DNA of 34,182 nucleotides. Origin: Nitrospirota bacterium (GTDB lineage: Bacteria; Nitrospinota; Nitrospinia; SZUA-224). The stretch is from assembly GCA_003229375.1 (NCBI GenBank), contig QIDP01000066.1:1-34182 (forward strand), in the 5' to 3' direction. Position numbers and translations under genes: made by a program. This document shows, in pieces, positions 6,613 to 14,448 of the stretch (the stretch's first letter is position 1; each line of letters opens with the position of its first letter). Under the pieces are notes generated by a model. The model was not told the origin of the DNA and searched no databases. It saw only the letters and a program-made list of their open reading frames with translations.

Positions 6613-7137
6613 TCACTCTGCGCCCCCTCCATTGCAGAGCTGCACAATATAGGTAAAGTAGGTGGCCCAGTTGCGGCCGGGGAAGTCCGGGCCATCACCC
6701 CATGCGGTTTCATAACCGTCCAACTCCACAACAGCGTGGGCCGCAATGGATAGCTCAATGCCGTCATCCCATGCGCCGGAGTCTATGACATAGGTAAATT
6801 CAGTGATAGTCGGATCGTACTCTGTCTTATACTGGAATTTACCCGGAATCGGATTGCCTGACTTGGTCTGAGGAATGTCATCCAGGCTGGTGGCCACAGA
6901 TAGGTGCGTCTCGGTCAGACCCCAACCGCCGGTGGTGCTATATGTTACATAGAGAAACGTCTCGTCATTCCGGATGGTGACTGTTCCAACTTCTATTACC
7001 TGTCCCCCATAGAGAGTCACCTCAGCAGGGAAGCCACAGTCGGCCTCAGCCGTACCTAATGGCATCAAGGCTGTGGTCACACTTAGCACAGCCAAAACCG
7101 TTAAAGCGAAAAATATAGTTTTTCTTGTAATGTCCAT
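6613..7137 (-). CDS. Small secreted protein of unknown function
   Basis: This 174-residue protein has a clear signal peptide: a short basic start (MDITRKT), a hydrophobic core FFALTVLAVLSVTTALM, and a likely cleavage after TAEA. The mature part is acidic and beta-rich: VTLYGGQVIEVGTVTIRND, FLYVTYSTTGGWGLTETHLSV and GNPIPGKFQYK. The phrase LTETHLxVA...IPxTxxGNPIPGKF is one I recognise as recurring in uncharacterised secreted proteins, but I do not know its function. The start has a GGAGGAG ribosome site. It is the last gene of the minus-strand run that begins with pncB and lies between that run and the old end of the CRISPR array, 128 bases downstream of the CNNM gene. Confidence 0.7.
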   Translation of the reverse strand: MDITRKTIFFALTVLAVLSVTTALMPLGTAEADCGFPAEVTLYGGQVIEVGTVTIRNDETFLYVTYSTTGGWGLTETHLSVATSLDDIPQTKSGNPIPGKFQYKTEYDPTITEFTYVIDSGAWDDGIELSIAAHAVVELDGYETAWGDGPDFPGRNWATYFTYIVQLCNGGGAE

Positions 7138-7264
7138 GATTTACTCCTCCATTCTTTTTTTTATTTTGACCGGGGAAAACAATATCCTTTGTTTTGTCTG
7201 CTTGGGGTGGATCTCTACCTGTCTTTAGTATGTTCATTTGACCTCCTGGTAGAATGATAAAATT

Positions 7265-8536
7265 TTATTTTTCTCCTCTTTTCTTGTTAGAGGGTGTCCG
7301 ACGCATAATATATATAGATTTGATGCATCTTTCATTGACATCCTTAATCCTCATGTGAAGGTTCTTATGGTTTATAATCTCACCTGCTGCAGGTATCCTC
7401 TCTAAGAGGTTAATGACAAATCCCCCCAATGTCTCATAGTCTCCTTCAGGCAATCCGAGTCTTAGTTTCTCATTTATGGCATCTATCTCCATATTTGCAT
7501 CAATGAGATATCCCCCATGTGGAATAGTTTCATACAACTTTCCTTCTGAATCATATTCATCCTCTATTTCACCCACAATCTCCTCTAAGAGGTCCTCTAT
7601 GGTTACAATACCGATGCTTCCACCATATTCATCTACTACTACAGCAATATGCATATCCCTATGCTGCAGCTCCTTCAGAAGATCATCCACTTTTTTAGAT
7701 GCCGGGACATAATAGGGTGGTTTGATCAAGTCACGTATATATACCATATCATCCGGAACCCCCAGAAGGTCAAAGGTATTCAGGATGCCGACTATGTTGT
7801 ATATCCTGTTCCTAAAGACAGGGATTCTGGAGAAGGCAGTCTCTTCTACCTTTTTTATGGCATGATCTACAGTAGATCCTTCATCTATTGCAACCACATT
7901 TATCAGGGGGACCATACACTTATCAATGGTTGTGCTCCCGATGTCAAATATCTTATGTATCATCCTCTTTTCCTCAATATCCAGATCAATCTTTCTCCCA
8001 CCTATTCCTATCCTTACTAACTGTTTTATTCCTTCCCTGGTGATAAAGTGTTCTTTGACATCCTTCTCTCCTATAATGATCCTGAGGATGAGGTTAGTCA
8101 GATAGGCGATGAGGACAACTACAGGATAGAAGATAGCCAGTGCAAATCTTAAAGGGTAAATAACCTTCATGGAGATTTGGTCTGCTTTCAATTGAAACAG
8201 GGCCTTGGGGATGATCTCACCTAAAATGAGTGTAAGGGGTGCCATGATAAGTACGGCATAGAGATCCCCTTTCTCTCCAAATTGTACCATCAGAAAGCCG
8301 GTAATAACCGCAGTACCTGTTACTACCGCCAGGTTTGTCCCCACTGATGTGGTTCCAAATATCTTCTCCGGGGTATTAAGGAGCTTTTCTATCAATTGAG
8401 CAGCATTAGACCCTTCCTCTGCCTTGAATTTGATACGAATCCTGTTAACTGATATCAGGGCGATCTCAGACCCTGAAAAGAATCCTTCTACTATGAGGCA
8501 TAGAAGAACCAGGACAATAGTGGTTATAATATCCAT
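7265..8536 (-). CDS. CNNM/CorC-type transporter (hemolysin C family), full length
   Basis: This family comprises inner-membrane divalent-cation (Mg2+/Co2+) transport proteins once called hemolysins. The 423-residue protein has the whole architecture: a DUF21 membrane domain (about 1-185) with the motif FFSGSEIALISVNRIRIK, GTNLAVV and LILGEIIPKALF; a pair of CBS domains (about 200-330, with DKCMVPLINVVAID, FSRIPVFRNRIYNIVGIL and HIAVVVDEYGGSIGIVTIEDLLEEIVGEI); and a C-terminal CorC/HlyC domain (about 345-415, with GGYLIDANMEIDAINEKL and GDYETLGGFVINLL). It starts right after the stop of its upstream paralog, with a ribosome site (TAGGAGAG) inside the end of that gene, so the two are translationally close. 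Confidence 0.93.
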   Translation of the reverse strand: MDIITTIVLVLLCLIVEGFFSGSEIALISVNRIRIKFKAEEGSNAAQLIEKLLNTPEKIFGTTSVGTNLAVVTGTAVITGFLMVQFGEKGDLYAVLIMAPLTLILGEIIPKALFQLKADQISMKVIYPLRFALAIFYPVVVLIAYLTNLILRIIIGEKDVKEHFITREGIKQLVRIGIGGRKIDLDIEEKRMIHKIFDIGSTTIDKCMVPLINVVAIDEGSTVDHAIKKVEETAFSRIPVFRNRIYNIVGILNTFDLLGVPDDMVYIRDLIKPPYYVPASKKVDDLLKELQHRDMHIAVVVDEYGGSIGIVTIEDLLEEIVGEIEDEYDSEGKLYETIPHGGYLIDANMEIDAINEKLRLGLPEGDYETLGGFVINLLERIPAAGEIINHKNLHMRIKDVNERCIKSIYIMRRTPSNKKRGEK

Positions 8537-8537
8537 A

Positions 8538-9524
8538 TCACGTAATCTCTCCTACCAATTCCTCCAGGACATCTTCAAGGGTAACCAATCCTATAACACT
8601 TTCATCTTCATTCAGGACTATGGCAAGATGAACCTTTCTCTTCTTAAACTCCCTTAACAGCTCATTGATCCTTTTTGTACTCTGAACAAAAAAAGGAAGA
8701 TGGAGGAGTTTTTTAAATTCTATATCCTTTTTAGGACGCCTGCTGAATTGATGCATGTCCTTGGTGTAGAGCACACCGATTATATTGTCTATGTTTCCAT
8801 CAAAGACAGGTACTCTGGAAAAAGAGGTCTTCAAAATCCCGGGGAGTATACCATTCAGATCCTCCTTAACATCGATTAAAAACATATCTTCACGTACGGT
8901 CATCACCTTTGATACCTCTGTCTCGCTCAACTCGAATACACTGTGTATCATATCCCTTTCCTCTGATTCGATTACCCCTTCGTTCTCTCCGACATCTACC
9001 ATGATTTTTAGCTCCTCCTCTGTAACAGGAGGCTCCTTTATAACCTCTTTACCACCTGCCAGGAAGACCGCTTTATCGGCTATTGATGTCATGATCCACC
9101 GAACAGGTAATATCAGGATAGAAAATAGCTTTATAGGGAGGGATATAAAGAGGGAAAATCCTTCTGCATGCCTTATTGCAAAGGTTTTGGGGATTATCTC
9201 TCCGAACAGCAATAGGAGGAATGTCCCCACGCCAATGGAGATGGCTATCCCCCTGTCTCCAAAGATGTGGATAGCCAGGGAGGTTGCAATGGCAGCAATG
9301 GCGACATTGACCAGCTCATTACCGATGTAGAGTGTTACAAGGAGCCTTCTTGGTTTTTCTATGAGGTATCCTATAATCCTTCCGCGCCGTCCGCCGGTCT
9401 CCTTTAGCTTATCAATCCTCAACCGGCCGAGTGAGAAGAATGCTGCCTCACTCCCGGAGAATATGGCAGAAAAAATCAACAGGATCGGTAAAAGAATAAG
9501 ACGTATTGCTATAGATTCATCCAA
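8538..9524 (-). CDS. CNNM/CorC-like transporter lacking the C-terminal CorC domain
   Basis: Paralog of the next gene downstream. The 328-residue protein has the DUF21 membrane domain (FSAIFSGSEAAFFSLGRLRID, IGNELVNVAIAAIA, LLFGEIIPKTFA) and the CBS pair (VSKVMTVREDMFLIDV, FSRVPVFDGNIDNIIGVLYTKD, HLAIVLNEDESVIGLVTLEDVLEELVGEI). It ends at VGEIT*, exactly where the other paralog goes on into the CorC/HlyC domain. The end is a normal boundary, not an obvious frameshift, since the next gene begins at once. Members of this family sometimes work as hetero-oligomers; a pair made of a short and a long paralog is compatible with that (inference). Confidence 0.92.
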   Translation of the reverse strand: MDESIAIRLILLPILLIFSAIFSGSEAAFFSLGRLRIDKLKETGGRRGRIIGYLIEKPRRLLVTLYIGNELVNVAIAAIATSLAIHIFGDRGIAISIGVGTFLLLLFGEIIPKTFAIRHAEGFSLFISLPIKLFSILILPVRWIMTSIADKAVFLAGGKEVIKEPPVTEEELKIMVDVGENEGVIESEERDMIHSVFELSETEVSKVMTVREDMFLIDVKEDLNGILPGILKTSFSRVPVFDGNIDNIIGVLYTKDMHQFSRRPKKDIEFKKLLHLPFFVQSTKRINELLREFKKRKVHLAIVLNEDESVIGLVTLEDVLEELVGEIT

Positions 9525-9533
9525 GATTTAGAG

Positions 9534-10055
9534 TTATTTCCTCATAAGGTATTTTTTTTCATATTGAATCAATACTGCTGTATAGTAAACAACGATATAC
9601 GCAATCACCGATGCTATTATACCTAACAGGATCGTCCCTGTTACAAAGGGAAGAATAAAAGGCCTTGTATGTAGCCATAATCTTTCCATGTTGCTATTAG
9701 TAAGTATATTCCAGAAATCTGCTGTATTATACAATATACTTTTCAGGGTTATCTCTGTCCACTCAACAGATATCGGGGGTAGATGTTCTCTCAAGATTAT
9801 CCTTCCAAGGAGAAAGCTGAATCCAAAGATGAATGTAATGGTCCATGGATTGTTTACCAGTGTAGCAAGAATTACCACCATCAGATTCAGCTTGAACAGC
9901 CATGCTAATACAATGGCAGAGGCAGTATGCAGACCGATAGTAGGAGAAAAGGCTATAAATACCCCTACGGCAAAGGCCAATGCTATCTTGTGTGGAGAGT
10001 CATCGATATGGAAAATCTGACGAATCTTACTCCTTAATCCCGGAAAAGTGATCAT
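9534..10055 (-). CDS. DUF2062 membrane protein
   Basis: A 173-residue protein with the family's hallmark N-terminal stretch DDSPHKIALAFAVGVFIAFSPTIGLHTASAIVLAWLF, then NPWTI, and further membrane segments around residues 75-85 and 130-160. I count three to four transmembrane helices. The biochemical role is not known. It overlaps the end of thiL by 29 bases and lies 9 bases upstream of the first CNNM gene, so it is part of the same transcription unit. I base the start on the ATG giving MITFPGLRSKIRQIF; other starts would cut into the conserved part. Confidence 0.85.
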   Translation of the reverse strand: MITFPGLRSKIRQIFHIDDSPHKIALAFAVGVFIAFSPTIGLHTASAIVLAWLFKLNLMVVILATLVNNPWTITFIFGFSFLLGRIILREHLPPISVEWTEITLKSILYNTADFWNILTNSNMERLWLHTRPFILPFVTGTILLGIIASVIAYIVVYYTAVLIQYEKKYLMRK

Positions 10056-11073
10056 AACCCTCTCTTGTAAGGGGGCTTATATTATGTGCCTCATCGATAA
10101 TCAATATCCCCTCATCCTCTTCAATTATCTCCCCTATCTCTTTTATAGGGTTCTTCATTCCTTCCCAGTGTCGCGGCATATCCGCAACCATATCTTCCCT
10201 GACTGTGAACAGGAGTTCATAATCCTCTCCGCCATACAGTGCATAATCAAAAGGTGACTTGTCCCTGGAGAAGGCAATATCATTCACAGCCTCAGAGATG
10301 GGGATCTTTTTTAGATATATCCTTGCTCCAACCGCACTCTCTTCACAGATTCGCCTCAGGTCAGAGGCAAGACCATCGCTAGTGTCTATCATAGCAGAGG
10401 CCAGCCTCTTGGTTGCGAGCAGTCTTCCTTCCTCTAATCTGGGGGTTGGTAAGATATGTCGTGATATGATCTCATCTATATGGATGGTCCGCTGTGTAGC
10501 CTTTACCGGTCTGTTATCACTGATACCTGACTCTAATATCTCGAGACCAAGGGCAGAATCACCGAGGCTGCCTGTAACAAAGATTTTATCACCGACCTTT
10601 GCCCCTCTACGCCTCACAAGGTACTCTTCCTCAATCTCACCAAGGATGGTAATGGATATTATAAGCCGGTTATCTGAACCAAATGTATCCCCGCCCACTA
10701 CAACGACATTGTAACTCTCTGTTGCCTCCCTTATCCCATCATAAAAGCCATCTATATACTCCACCGAGAGAGAAGGTGGTATCCCTATCGATATCAGGAG
10801 ATAACAGGGTATTCCACCCATTGCGGCTATGTCACTAACATTGACGGCTACTGATTTCCTTCCCAGTTGGGAAGAGGATATAGTATCTGATTTGAAGTGT
10901 ATCCCCTCAATAAGGGAATCTGTTGTGGCAATAAGGAGGAGTCCTTTGGTAAGTCTTACAGCAGCACTATCATCTCCGATCCCGACAACTACACCTTTGT
11001 TCTTAAAACCCAGGCCACTTCTTATCCTCTTTATTAAGTCAAATTCACCGATTTGACTCATATCTGCCATCAT
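10027..11073 (-). CDS. thiL: Thiamine-monophosphate kinase ThiL
   Basis: ThiL uses ATP to phosphorylate thiamine monophosphate to the cofactor thiamine diphosphate. Recognisable motifs in order: GIGDDSAAV (metal and phosphate binding), TTDSLIEGIHF, LGRKSVAVNVSDIAAMGGIP, VVGGDTFGS, GDKIFVTGSLGDSALGLEIL, MIDTSDGLASDLRRI and YGGEDYELLFTV. This is the complete PurM-like kinase set. The reading frame is open 132 bases further upstream, but that part overlaps pncB and shows no family resemblance. The ATG pair just 2 bases after the pncB stop (11071-11073 or 11068-11070), giving MMADMSQIGEFDLI, is the natural start. Length is then 349 residues, slightly above the usual 310-330. Confidence 0.95.
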   Translation of the reverse strand: MMADMSQIGEFDLIKRIRSGLGFKNKGVVVGIGDDSAAVRLTKGLLLIATTDSLIEGIHFKSDTISSSQLGRKSVAVNVSDIAAMGGIPCYLLISIGIPPSLSVEYIDGFYDGIREATESYNVVVVGGDTFGSDNRLIISITILGEIEEEYLVRRRGAKVGDKIFVTGSLGDSALGLEILESGISDNRPVKATQRTIHIDEIISRHILPTPRLEEGRLLATKRLASAMIDTSDGLASDLRRICEESAVGARIYLKKIPISEAVNDIAFSRDKSPFDYALYGGEDYELLFTVREDMVADMPRHWEGMKNPIKEIGEIIEEDEGILIIDEAHNISPLTREGYDHFSGIKE

Positions 11074-11075
11074 TA

Positions 11076-12233
11076 TTATTTTATCTTCCCCATCTGCTCC
11101 AGCACATATCTCCTGATCTCCTGAGGGCCTGGCATATCCCTTTTTATCTTTCCCTGTATAATCAAGGGCCTCAGAAGAGGGATATAATCTCCTGTACAGG
11201 AACATTTTCCTGGATCAATATGTGAGGGGAGGACAATCGTATTAAAACAGTCCATACATCTTAATACCTTTTTTGTCCCTGACTCCTTTCCCCTCTTGGA
11301 GACAGGTTCCCCCTCTATCTCCACGATATCAAATGAAAAGTCGATTACAGAGGCGCTGCTGATAGCTGTCCCAACACCATAGGCATCAGCTATCTCATTT
11401 AACCTCTCTATCTCAGCTTCATCTAACCCGCCGCTGACAAATATCTTAACATCCTTAAATCCCCTGTAGTCTAGTTCCCATCTCACCTCACGGAGTATCT
11501 CCAGCATATCTCCACGCCGTGATGAGGGGGTATCAAGACGAACAGCATACAGATCCTTTCCCAGTACCTCTGCTGCCCTTAGAGATTCAAACTTTTCATC
11601 GTGAAAGGTATCCACCAGTGCTACCCTTTTCACCTTGGGTTCTATTACCTCATGGAAGGCCTTAACCGCCTCGGCAGAATCGCCGAACATTAAAACCAGG
11701 GCATGAGGAATAGTCCCCATAGGGGATTCCCCTAAGAGCTCGGCACTCTTTATTACAGCGACCCCATCACATCCCCCAATAAAGGCATTCCTCTCGATCA
11801 TAGGTGTAATGGCAGGGTGCATACGCCTGGCGCCAAAACTTATCACACTTTTATCCCCGGCAACCTTCTTGCAGCGGGCGGCCTTGGTAGCTATCCCTGA
11901 TGCCTGGCAGATAAGTCCCAGTAATGCTGTCTCATAGACAGAATAGTCGAGATAACGACCATCTATTACAAGTACAGGTTGATTAGTACTGAAGATAGTC
12001 CCTTCATCCATAGAGTAGACATCCACAGGCATCCCTTTGAAGAGCTCTGCAACCTCTTCTATACCTGCAAGCACTCCCCATTTCCAGCCCCATGGAAAGC
12101 CCTTCAATCGGACCTCGGCCATGGCCATCCTGTCTATCCCTTTTGCCTTCAGTATCTCTACAGCACGGGAGAAATAGACATCACTGGTCTTTCCACCCTT
12201 TATTTCCTCTTCACATGCAATATGAAACGGCAT
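11076..12233 (-). CDS. pncB: Nicotinate phosphoribosyltransferase
   Basis: Converts nicotinate and PRPP to nicotinate mononucleotide in NAD salvage. The 385-residue protein fits the compact, archaeal-like branch of the family. Visible motifs: KTSDVYFSRAVEIL near the N-terminus, SFGARRMHPAI, GCDGVAVIKSAELLGESPMGTIPHAL (substrate site), VDTFHDEKFESL, AVRLDTPSSRRGDM, FVSGGLDEAEI (phosphate binding) and GVGTAI. The C-terminal part holds a cysteine set CMDCFN...CSC that may bind zinc. It heads the minus-strand run with thiL 2 bases downstream. The NAD theme recurs at nadE (28570-30351), but the two genes are far apart and not co-transcribed. Confidence 0.92.
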   Translation of the reverse strand: MPFHIACEEEIKGGKTSDVYFSRAVEILKAKGIDRMAMAEVRLKGFPWGWKWGVLAGIEEVAELFKGMPVDVYSMDEGTIFSTNQPVLVIDGRYLDYSVYETALLGLICQASGIATKAARCKKVAGDKSVISFGARRMHPAITPMIERNAFIGGCDGVAVIKSAELLGESPMGTIPHALVLMFGDSAEAVKAFHEVIEPKVKRVALVDTFHDEKFESLRAAEVLGKDLYAVRLDTPSSRRGDMLEILREVRWELDYRGFKDVKIFVSGGLDEAEIERLNEIADAYGVGTAISSASVIDFSFDIVEIEGEPVSKRGKESGTKKVLRCMDCFNTIVLPSHIDPGKCSCTGDYIPLLRPLIIQGKIKRDMPGPQEIRRYVLEQMGKIK

Positions 12234-12410
12234 TATCTACCTCTGCTATCAAATATCAAATATCAAAATAATCAATTAAAAAGTAAATATTTTTTTTGAA
12301 TACTCTCTTGTCTATTCAATTACAAAATACCATATTTAGTCGCAATCGGTCAAGTTATACATTCCGAGGGGGAAAGCTCTGGTTTGATTCTCCCAATATT
12401 CAAAAAATAT

Positions 12411-12452
12411 TTGACATACATCTCAAAATGCTGTACTATCTAGACAGTCTAG
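12411..12452 (+). promoter_or_regulatory. Promoter and probable operator of the first toxin-antitoxin pair
   Basis: TTGACA (12411-12416), 17 bases, then TACTAT (12434-12439) is a near-consensus sigma-70 promoter. Immediately after the -10 lies an inverted repeat CTAGAC-A-GTCTAG (12440-12452), followed by AGTCTATAAAGAC, a second partial match. Phd-type antitoxins usually bind palindromes overlapping their own promoter, so this is the expected autoregulatory operator (inference from position). Confidence 0.7.
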
Positions 12453-12480
12453 TCTATAAAGACCAAATATTTCAGAGGCA

Positions 12481-12738
12481 ATGATTATGAAAAGAATATG
12501 GAAGCTACAAGACGCAAAAAATCGTTTTAGCAATTTAGTAAATGAAGCACTGAAAGAAGGTCCTCAAATTGTTACTAAGAGAGGAATTGAAACAGTAATA
12601 GTTTTATCTTTGAACGATTACAGAAAACTAATAAAACCCAAGACAAACTTAGTTGATTTTTTTCAGAGATCTCCCCTCCATGGCATAAAATTAGATATTG
12701 ATAGAAGCAAAGAACCATCAAGGAAGGTTGAATTGTGA
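12481..12738 (+). CDS. Phd/YefM-type antitoxin
   Basis: An 85-residue protein with the Phd/YefM N-terminal DNA-binding fold: WKLQDAKNRFSNLVNEALKEGPQIVTKRGIETVIVLSLNDYRKL. The C-terminal 30 residues (VDFFQRSPLHGIKLDI and on) are the polar tail that normally wraps the toxin. The start may be ATG 12481 or ATG 12487; AGAGG lies 2 bases before the first and 8 before the second, so the second (giving MKRIWKL) is better spaced. The stop overlaps the GTG start of the PIN toxin, a classical coupled pair. The protein should neutralise the toxin and repress the shared promoter at 12411-12452. Confidence 0.9.
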   Translation: MIMKRIWKLQDAKNRFSNLVNEALKEGPQIVTKRGIETVIVLSLNDYRKLIKPKTNLVDFFQRSPLHGIKLDIDRSKEPSRKVEL

Positions 12739-13169
12739 AATATTTACTTGACACCTGTGTTATTTCGGAACTCGTCAAAACAAAACCAAATAAAAAAGTT
12801 ATTGCCTGGGTTGGTTCTTGCCATGAAGAAACATTTTTCCTGAGCACATTGACTATTGGCGAAATTCAAAAAGGGATTACAAAACTTCCTGACTCAAAAA
12901 GAAAAGAAAAACTTCAGTTATGGATTGACTCTGAATTAAAAGACAGATTTGCCGGAAGAATTTTAGACATAAATACCGATGTTGCAAAAAAATGGGGAGA
13001 GATACAGGGTCAAGCAGAAAAACAAGGAAAAATAATGCCCGCAATTGACAGCTTAATTGCGGCAACAGGAATAACCTATGGGTTAGTAGTTGTTACAAGA
13101 AATTTTTCTGACATGGAAATCAGTGGAATTTCTTTATTCAACCCTTGGGAGCTGATAGCTGATAGCTGA
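12735..13169 (+). CDS. PIN-domain toxin, FitB/VapC type
   Basis: A 144-residue PIN-domain ribonuclease. The acidic site is intact: D6 in YLLDTCVISELVK, E43 in LTIGEIQKG, D105 in PAIDSLIAATG and D126 in TRNFSDM. The N-terminal LLDTCVISEL and the FSDMEISGISLFNPW ending are characteristic of the FitB-like group. Translation starts at GTG overlapping the antitoxin stop (GTGA). The last codons come from a tandem of GCTGATA units (13149-13169), a small slippage-prone run that sets the C-terminus ELIADS. Expected activity is cleavage of structured RNA when the antitoxin is lost. Confidence 0.92.
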   Translation: MKYLLDTCVISELVKTKPNKKVIAWVGSCHEETFFLSTLTIGEIQKGITKLPDSKRKEKLQLWIDSELKDRFAGRILDINTDVAKKWGEIQGQAEKQGKIMPAIDSLIAATGITYGLVVVTRNFSDMEISGISLFNPWELIADS

Positions 13170-13203
13170 TGAAATTGCTTTTTTAACCTGTAGATACATT
13201 AAC

Positions 13204-13380
13204 GTAACTACTCAGGTTGTTTAGACTGTAGTCTGTTAGGACTGCGCAAAGAACGAATCAGGGATCCAAACACCTTTTCAGACTCTACAAGTTTTAACTC
13301 ACAGCCGGCAAAATTGTATGATCCCGCATATTTCTTCCTCACTATTCAGCTAAATACCTATAGACTATCCACCTGAGTAC
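13204..13380 (-). mobile_element. Inverted-repeat element, deletion derivative of a four-helix-bundle gene (copy 2)
   Basis: A 177-bp element, reverse orientation relative to copy 1 at 4042. Read on the minus strand, its first 60 bases match copy 1 with a few substitutions, and its last 58 bases (ending in ACCTGAGTAGTTAC) are identical to it. The middle, about 55 bases, is different. The 5' terminal repeat has lost 4 bases (GTA-CTCAGGT). ATG at 13329-13327 after GAGGAAG opens MRDHT, then the frame fails. A longer piece of the gene's end survives, reading ESEKVFGSLIRSLRSPNRLQ and on to a TAG inside the terminal repeat. It lies between two toxin-antitoxin pairs. Confidence 0.85.
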
Positions 13381-13465
13381 GCAAAATTCAGAAAAGAGGA
13401 AGGACAAGATAAACAATGTCCCCTATTCTTCTCTATTCTTCTGGATGGATTTAGTTTACAATATT

Positions 13466-13494
13466 TTGACAACAAGATTACTTATATGTTAAAT
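13466..13494 (+). promoter_or_regulatory. Candidate promoter of the second toxin-antitoxin pair
   Basis: TTGACA (13466-13471), 17 bases, then TTAAAT (13489-13494); TATGTT slightly upstream is an alternative -10. It lies about 35 bases upstream of the antitoxin start. No clear operator palindrome is seen. Confidence 0.5.
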
Positions 13495-13529
13495 TCAATA
13501 AGAGTTTCATTAAGAAGGAGATGAATACC

Positions 13530-13745
13530 ATGAAACATGCAGTAGCAAAAAGCACTGGTGATATACTCCAGAAGATAGAGACTATAGAGAAAGAGATTAT
13601 AGATTTAAAACTGTCTTTTCTCAAAAAAAATACCCCTACTGGCAAAAAGGTTATCTCGCTTAAGGGTATTCTCAAAGGTGTGGACGTTACCAATAAAGAT
13701 ATCACCTGTGTTAAGAAGTCCCTCTATAGCAAAATAGGGATATAG
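13530..13745 (+). CDS. Putative antitoxin partner of the second PIN toxin
   Basis: A 71-residue (74 from the earlier ATG) charged protein with a helical N-terminal half (ILQKIETIEKEIIDLKLSFL) and a basic C-terminal part (TPTGKKVISLKGILKGVDV). I call it an antitoxin from position, size and a GILKGVDVT-type tail seen in antitoxins upstream of PIN toxins; there is no clear DNA-binding fold such as AbrB or RHH. Two in-frame ATGs exist. AAGGAG touches the first (13521) and lies 9 bases before the second (13530), so I prefer the second. The PIN gene begins 7 bases after the stop. Confidence 0.65.
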   Translation: MKHAVAKSTGDILQKIETIEKEIIDLKLSFLKKNTPTGKKVISLKGILKGVDVTNKDITCVKKSLYSKIGI

Positions 13746-13752
13746 AGAGTTC

Positions 13753-14142
13753 ATGAACTTTATAACAGACACACACGCCCTTCTTTGGTGGTTTATAGAC
13801 AGTCCTAAAATTAGTCCAAAAGCATCAGAGATATTTGAAAAATGCGAAGAAGGAGAAAATATCATCTTTATCCCCTCAATTGTCATTGCAGAAGCTCTCA
13901 GTATCTTTGATAAGAAACGAATCTCTTTTGATTTTAAGAAACTATTCAAACAAATAAATGACAGCGAAAATTTTGTGCTCATTGCACTTGACTACCCAAT
14001 TCTCCAAAAAATGGTTGCCCTAAAGGATATATCTGAACTCCACGATAAAATAATTGTTTCAACAGCAAAACATCTCAAGTTACCCGTCATTACAAAAGAC
14101 AAAGTCATACAAAAACTTCCCTATATTAAAACTGTCTGGTAA
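13753..14142 (+). CDS. PIN-domain toxin, second pair
   Basis: A 129-residue PIN-domain protein. Acidic residues: D6 in FITDTHALLWW, E47 in IPSIVIAEALSI, D98 in LHDKIIVSTAKHL and D116 in VITKDKVI. The THALLWW and HDKIIVSTA motifs place it in the type II VapC-like group usual for small genomic TA loci, a different subgroup from the FitB-like toxin 600 bases upstream. No sign of truncation. The upstream small ORF is the likely antitoxin. Just downstream lies the remnant of an IS4-type transposase, so the area is an accessory hot spot. Confidence 0.88.
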   Translation: MNFITDTHALLWWFIDSPKISPKASEIFEKCEEGENIIFIPSIVIAEALSIFDKKRISFDFKKLFKQINDSENFVLIALDYPILQKMVALKDISELHDKIIVSTAKHLKLPVITKDKVIQKLPYIKTVW

Positions 14143-14194
14143 TTAATAATCTTTCGCCCAGGAGCCCATTAAAAACGGAGGCTAACAAGATTGA

Positions 14195-14320
14195 ATTAGC
14201 CCGCAGTTTTTACTGGCGTCCAATATCCTGGACGACTTGATAATAGAAGCGGGTTCTATTTATACAATGGACCGAGGATACCTCGACTTTACCCGTCTGT
14301 ATAAAATAAGTGATAAGTGA
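14195..14320 (+). pseudogene. IS4-family transposase fragment
   Basis: A short open stretch translates to ASNILDDLIIEAG followed by IYTMDRGYLDFTRLYKI and a stop. The MDRGYLDF block is the second catalytic-aspartate region of IS4-type DDE transposases, whose full proteins are 350-450 residues. Only about 35 residues survive, without start, terminal repeats or the glutamate motif, so it is a dead scrap. The rest of the 306-base gap 14143-14448 holds no gene; I see only a weak GGCTAA/TTAGCC inverted repeat near 14180-14201 and T-rich runs at 14380-14400. Confidence 0.8.
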
Positions 14321-14448
14321 TAGGAAATTCCTTTTTTGACCTGAAAATTATTAAACCAAAGATCAGGAAAAAATGCAATCTTTTTTTGATTTTTTTCTGA
14401 ATTTGCCACAAATTTATCTTTTCTATTATTCCAATTGGGATGAAGCTC

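Noticed and set aside
7046-7237. A 63-residue minus-strand ORF with a very good AGGAGGT ribosome site
   Set aside because: It overlaps the start of the secreted protein in another frame, is lysine- and glycine-rich without any fold signature, and the secreted protein has its own GGAGGAG. It may be a leader peptide, but nothing but the ribosome site supports it.
14380-14448. A terminator for the PBP-lipoprotein operon
   Set aside because: T-rich on both strands but no stable GC stem could be found next to a T-run on the minus strand.
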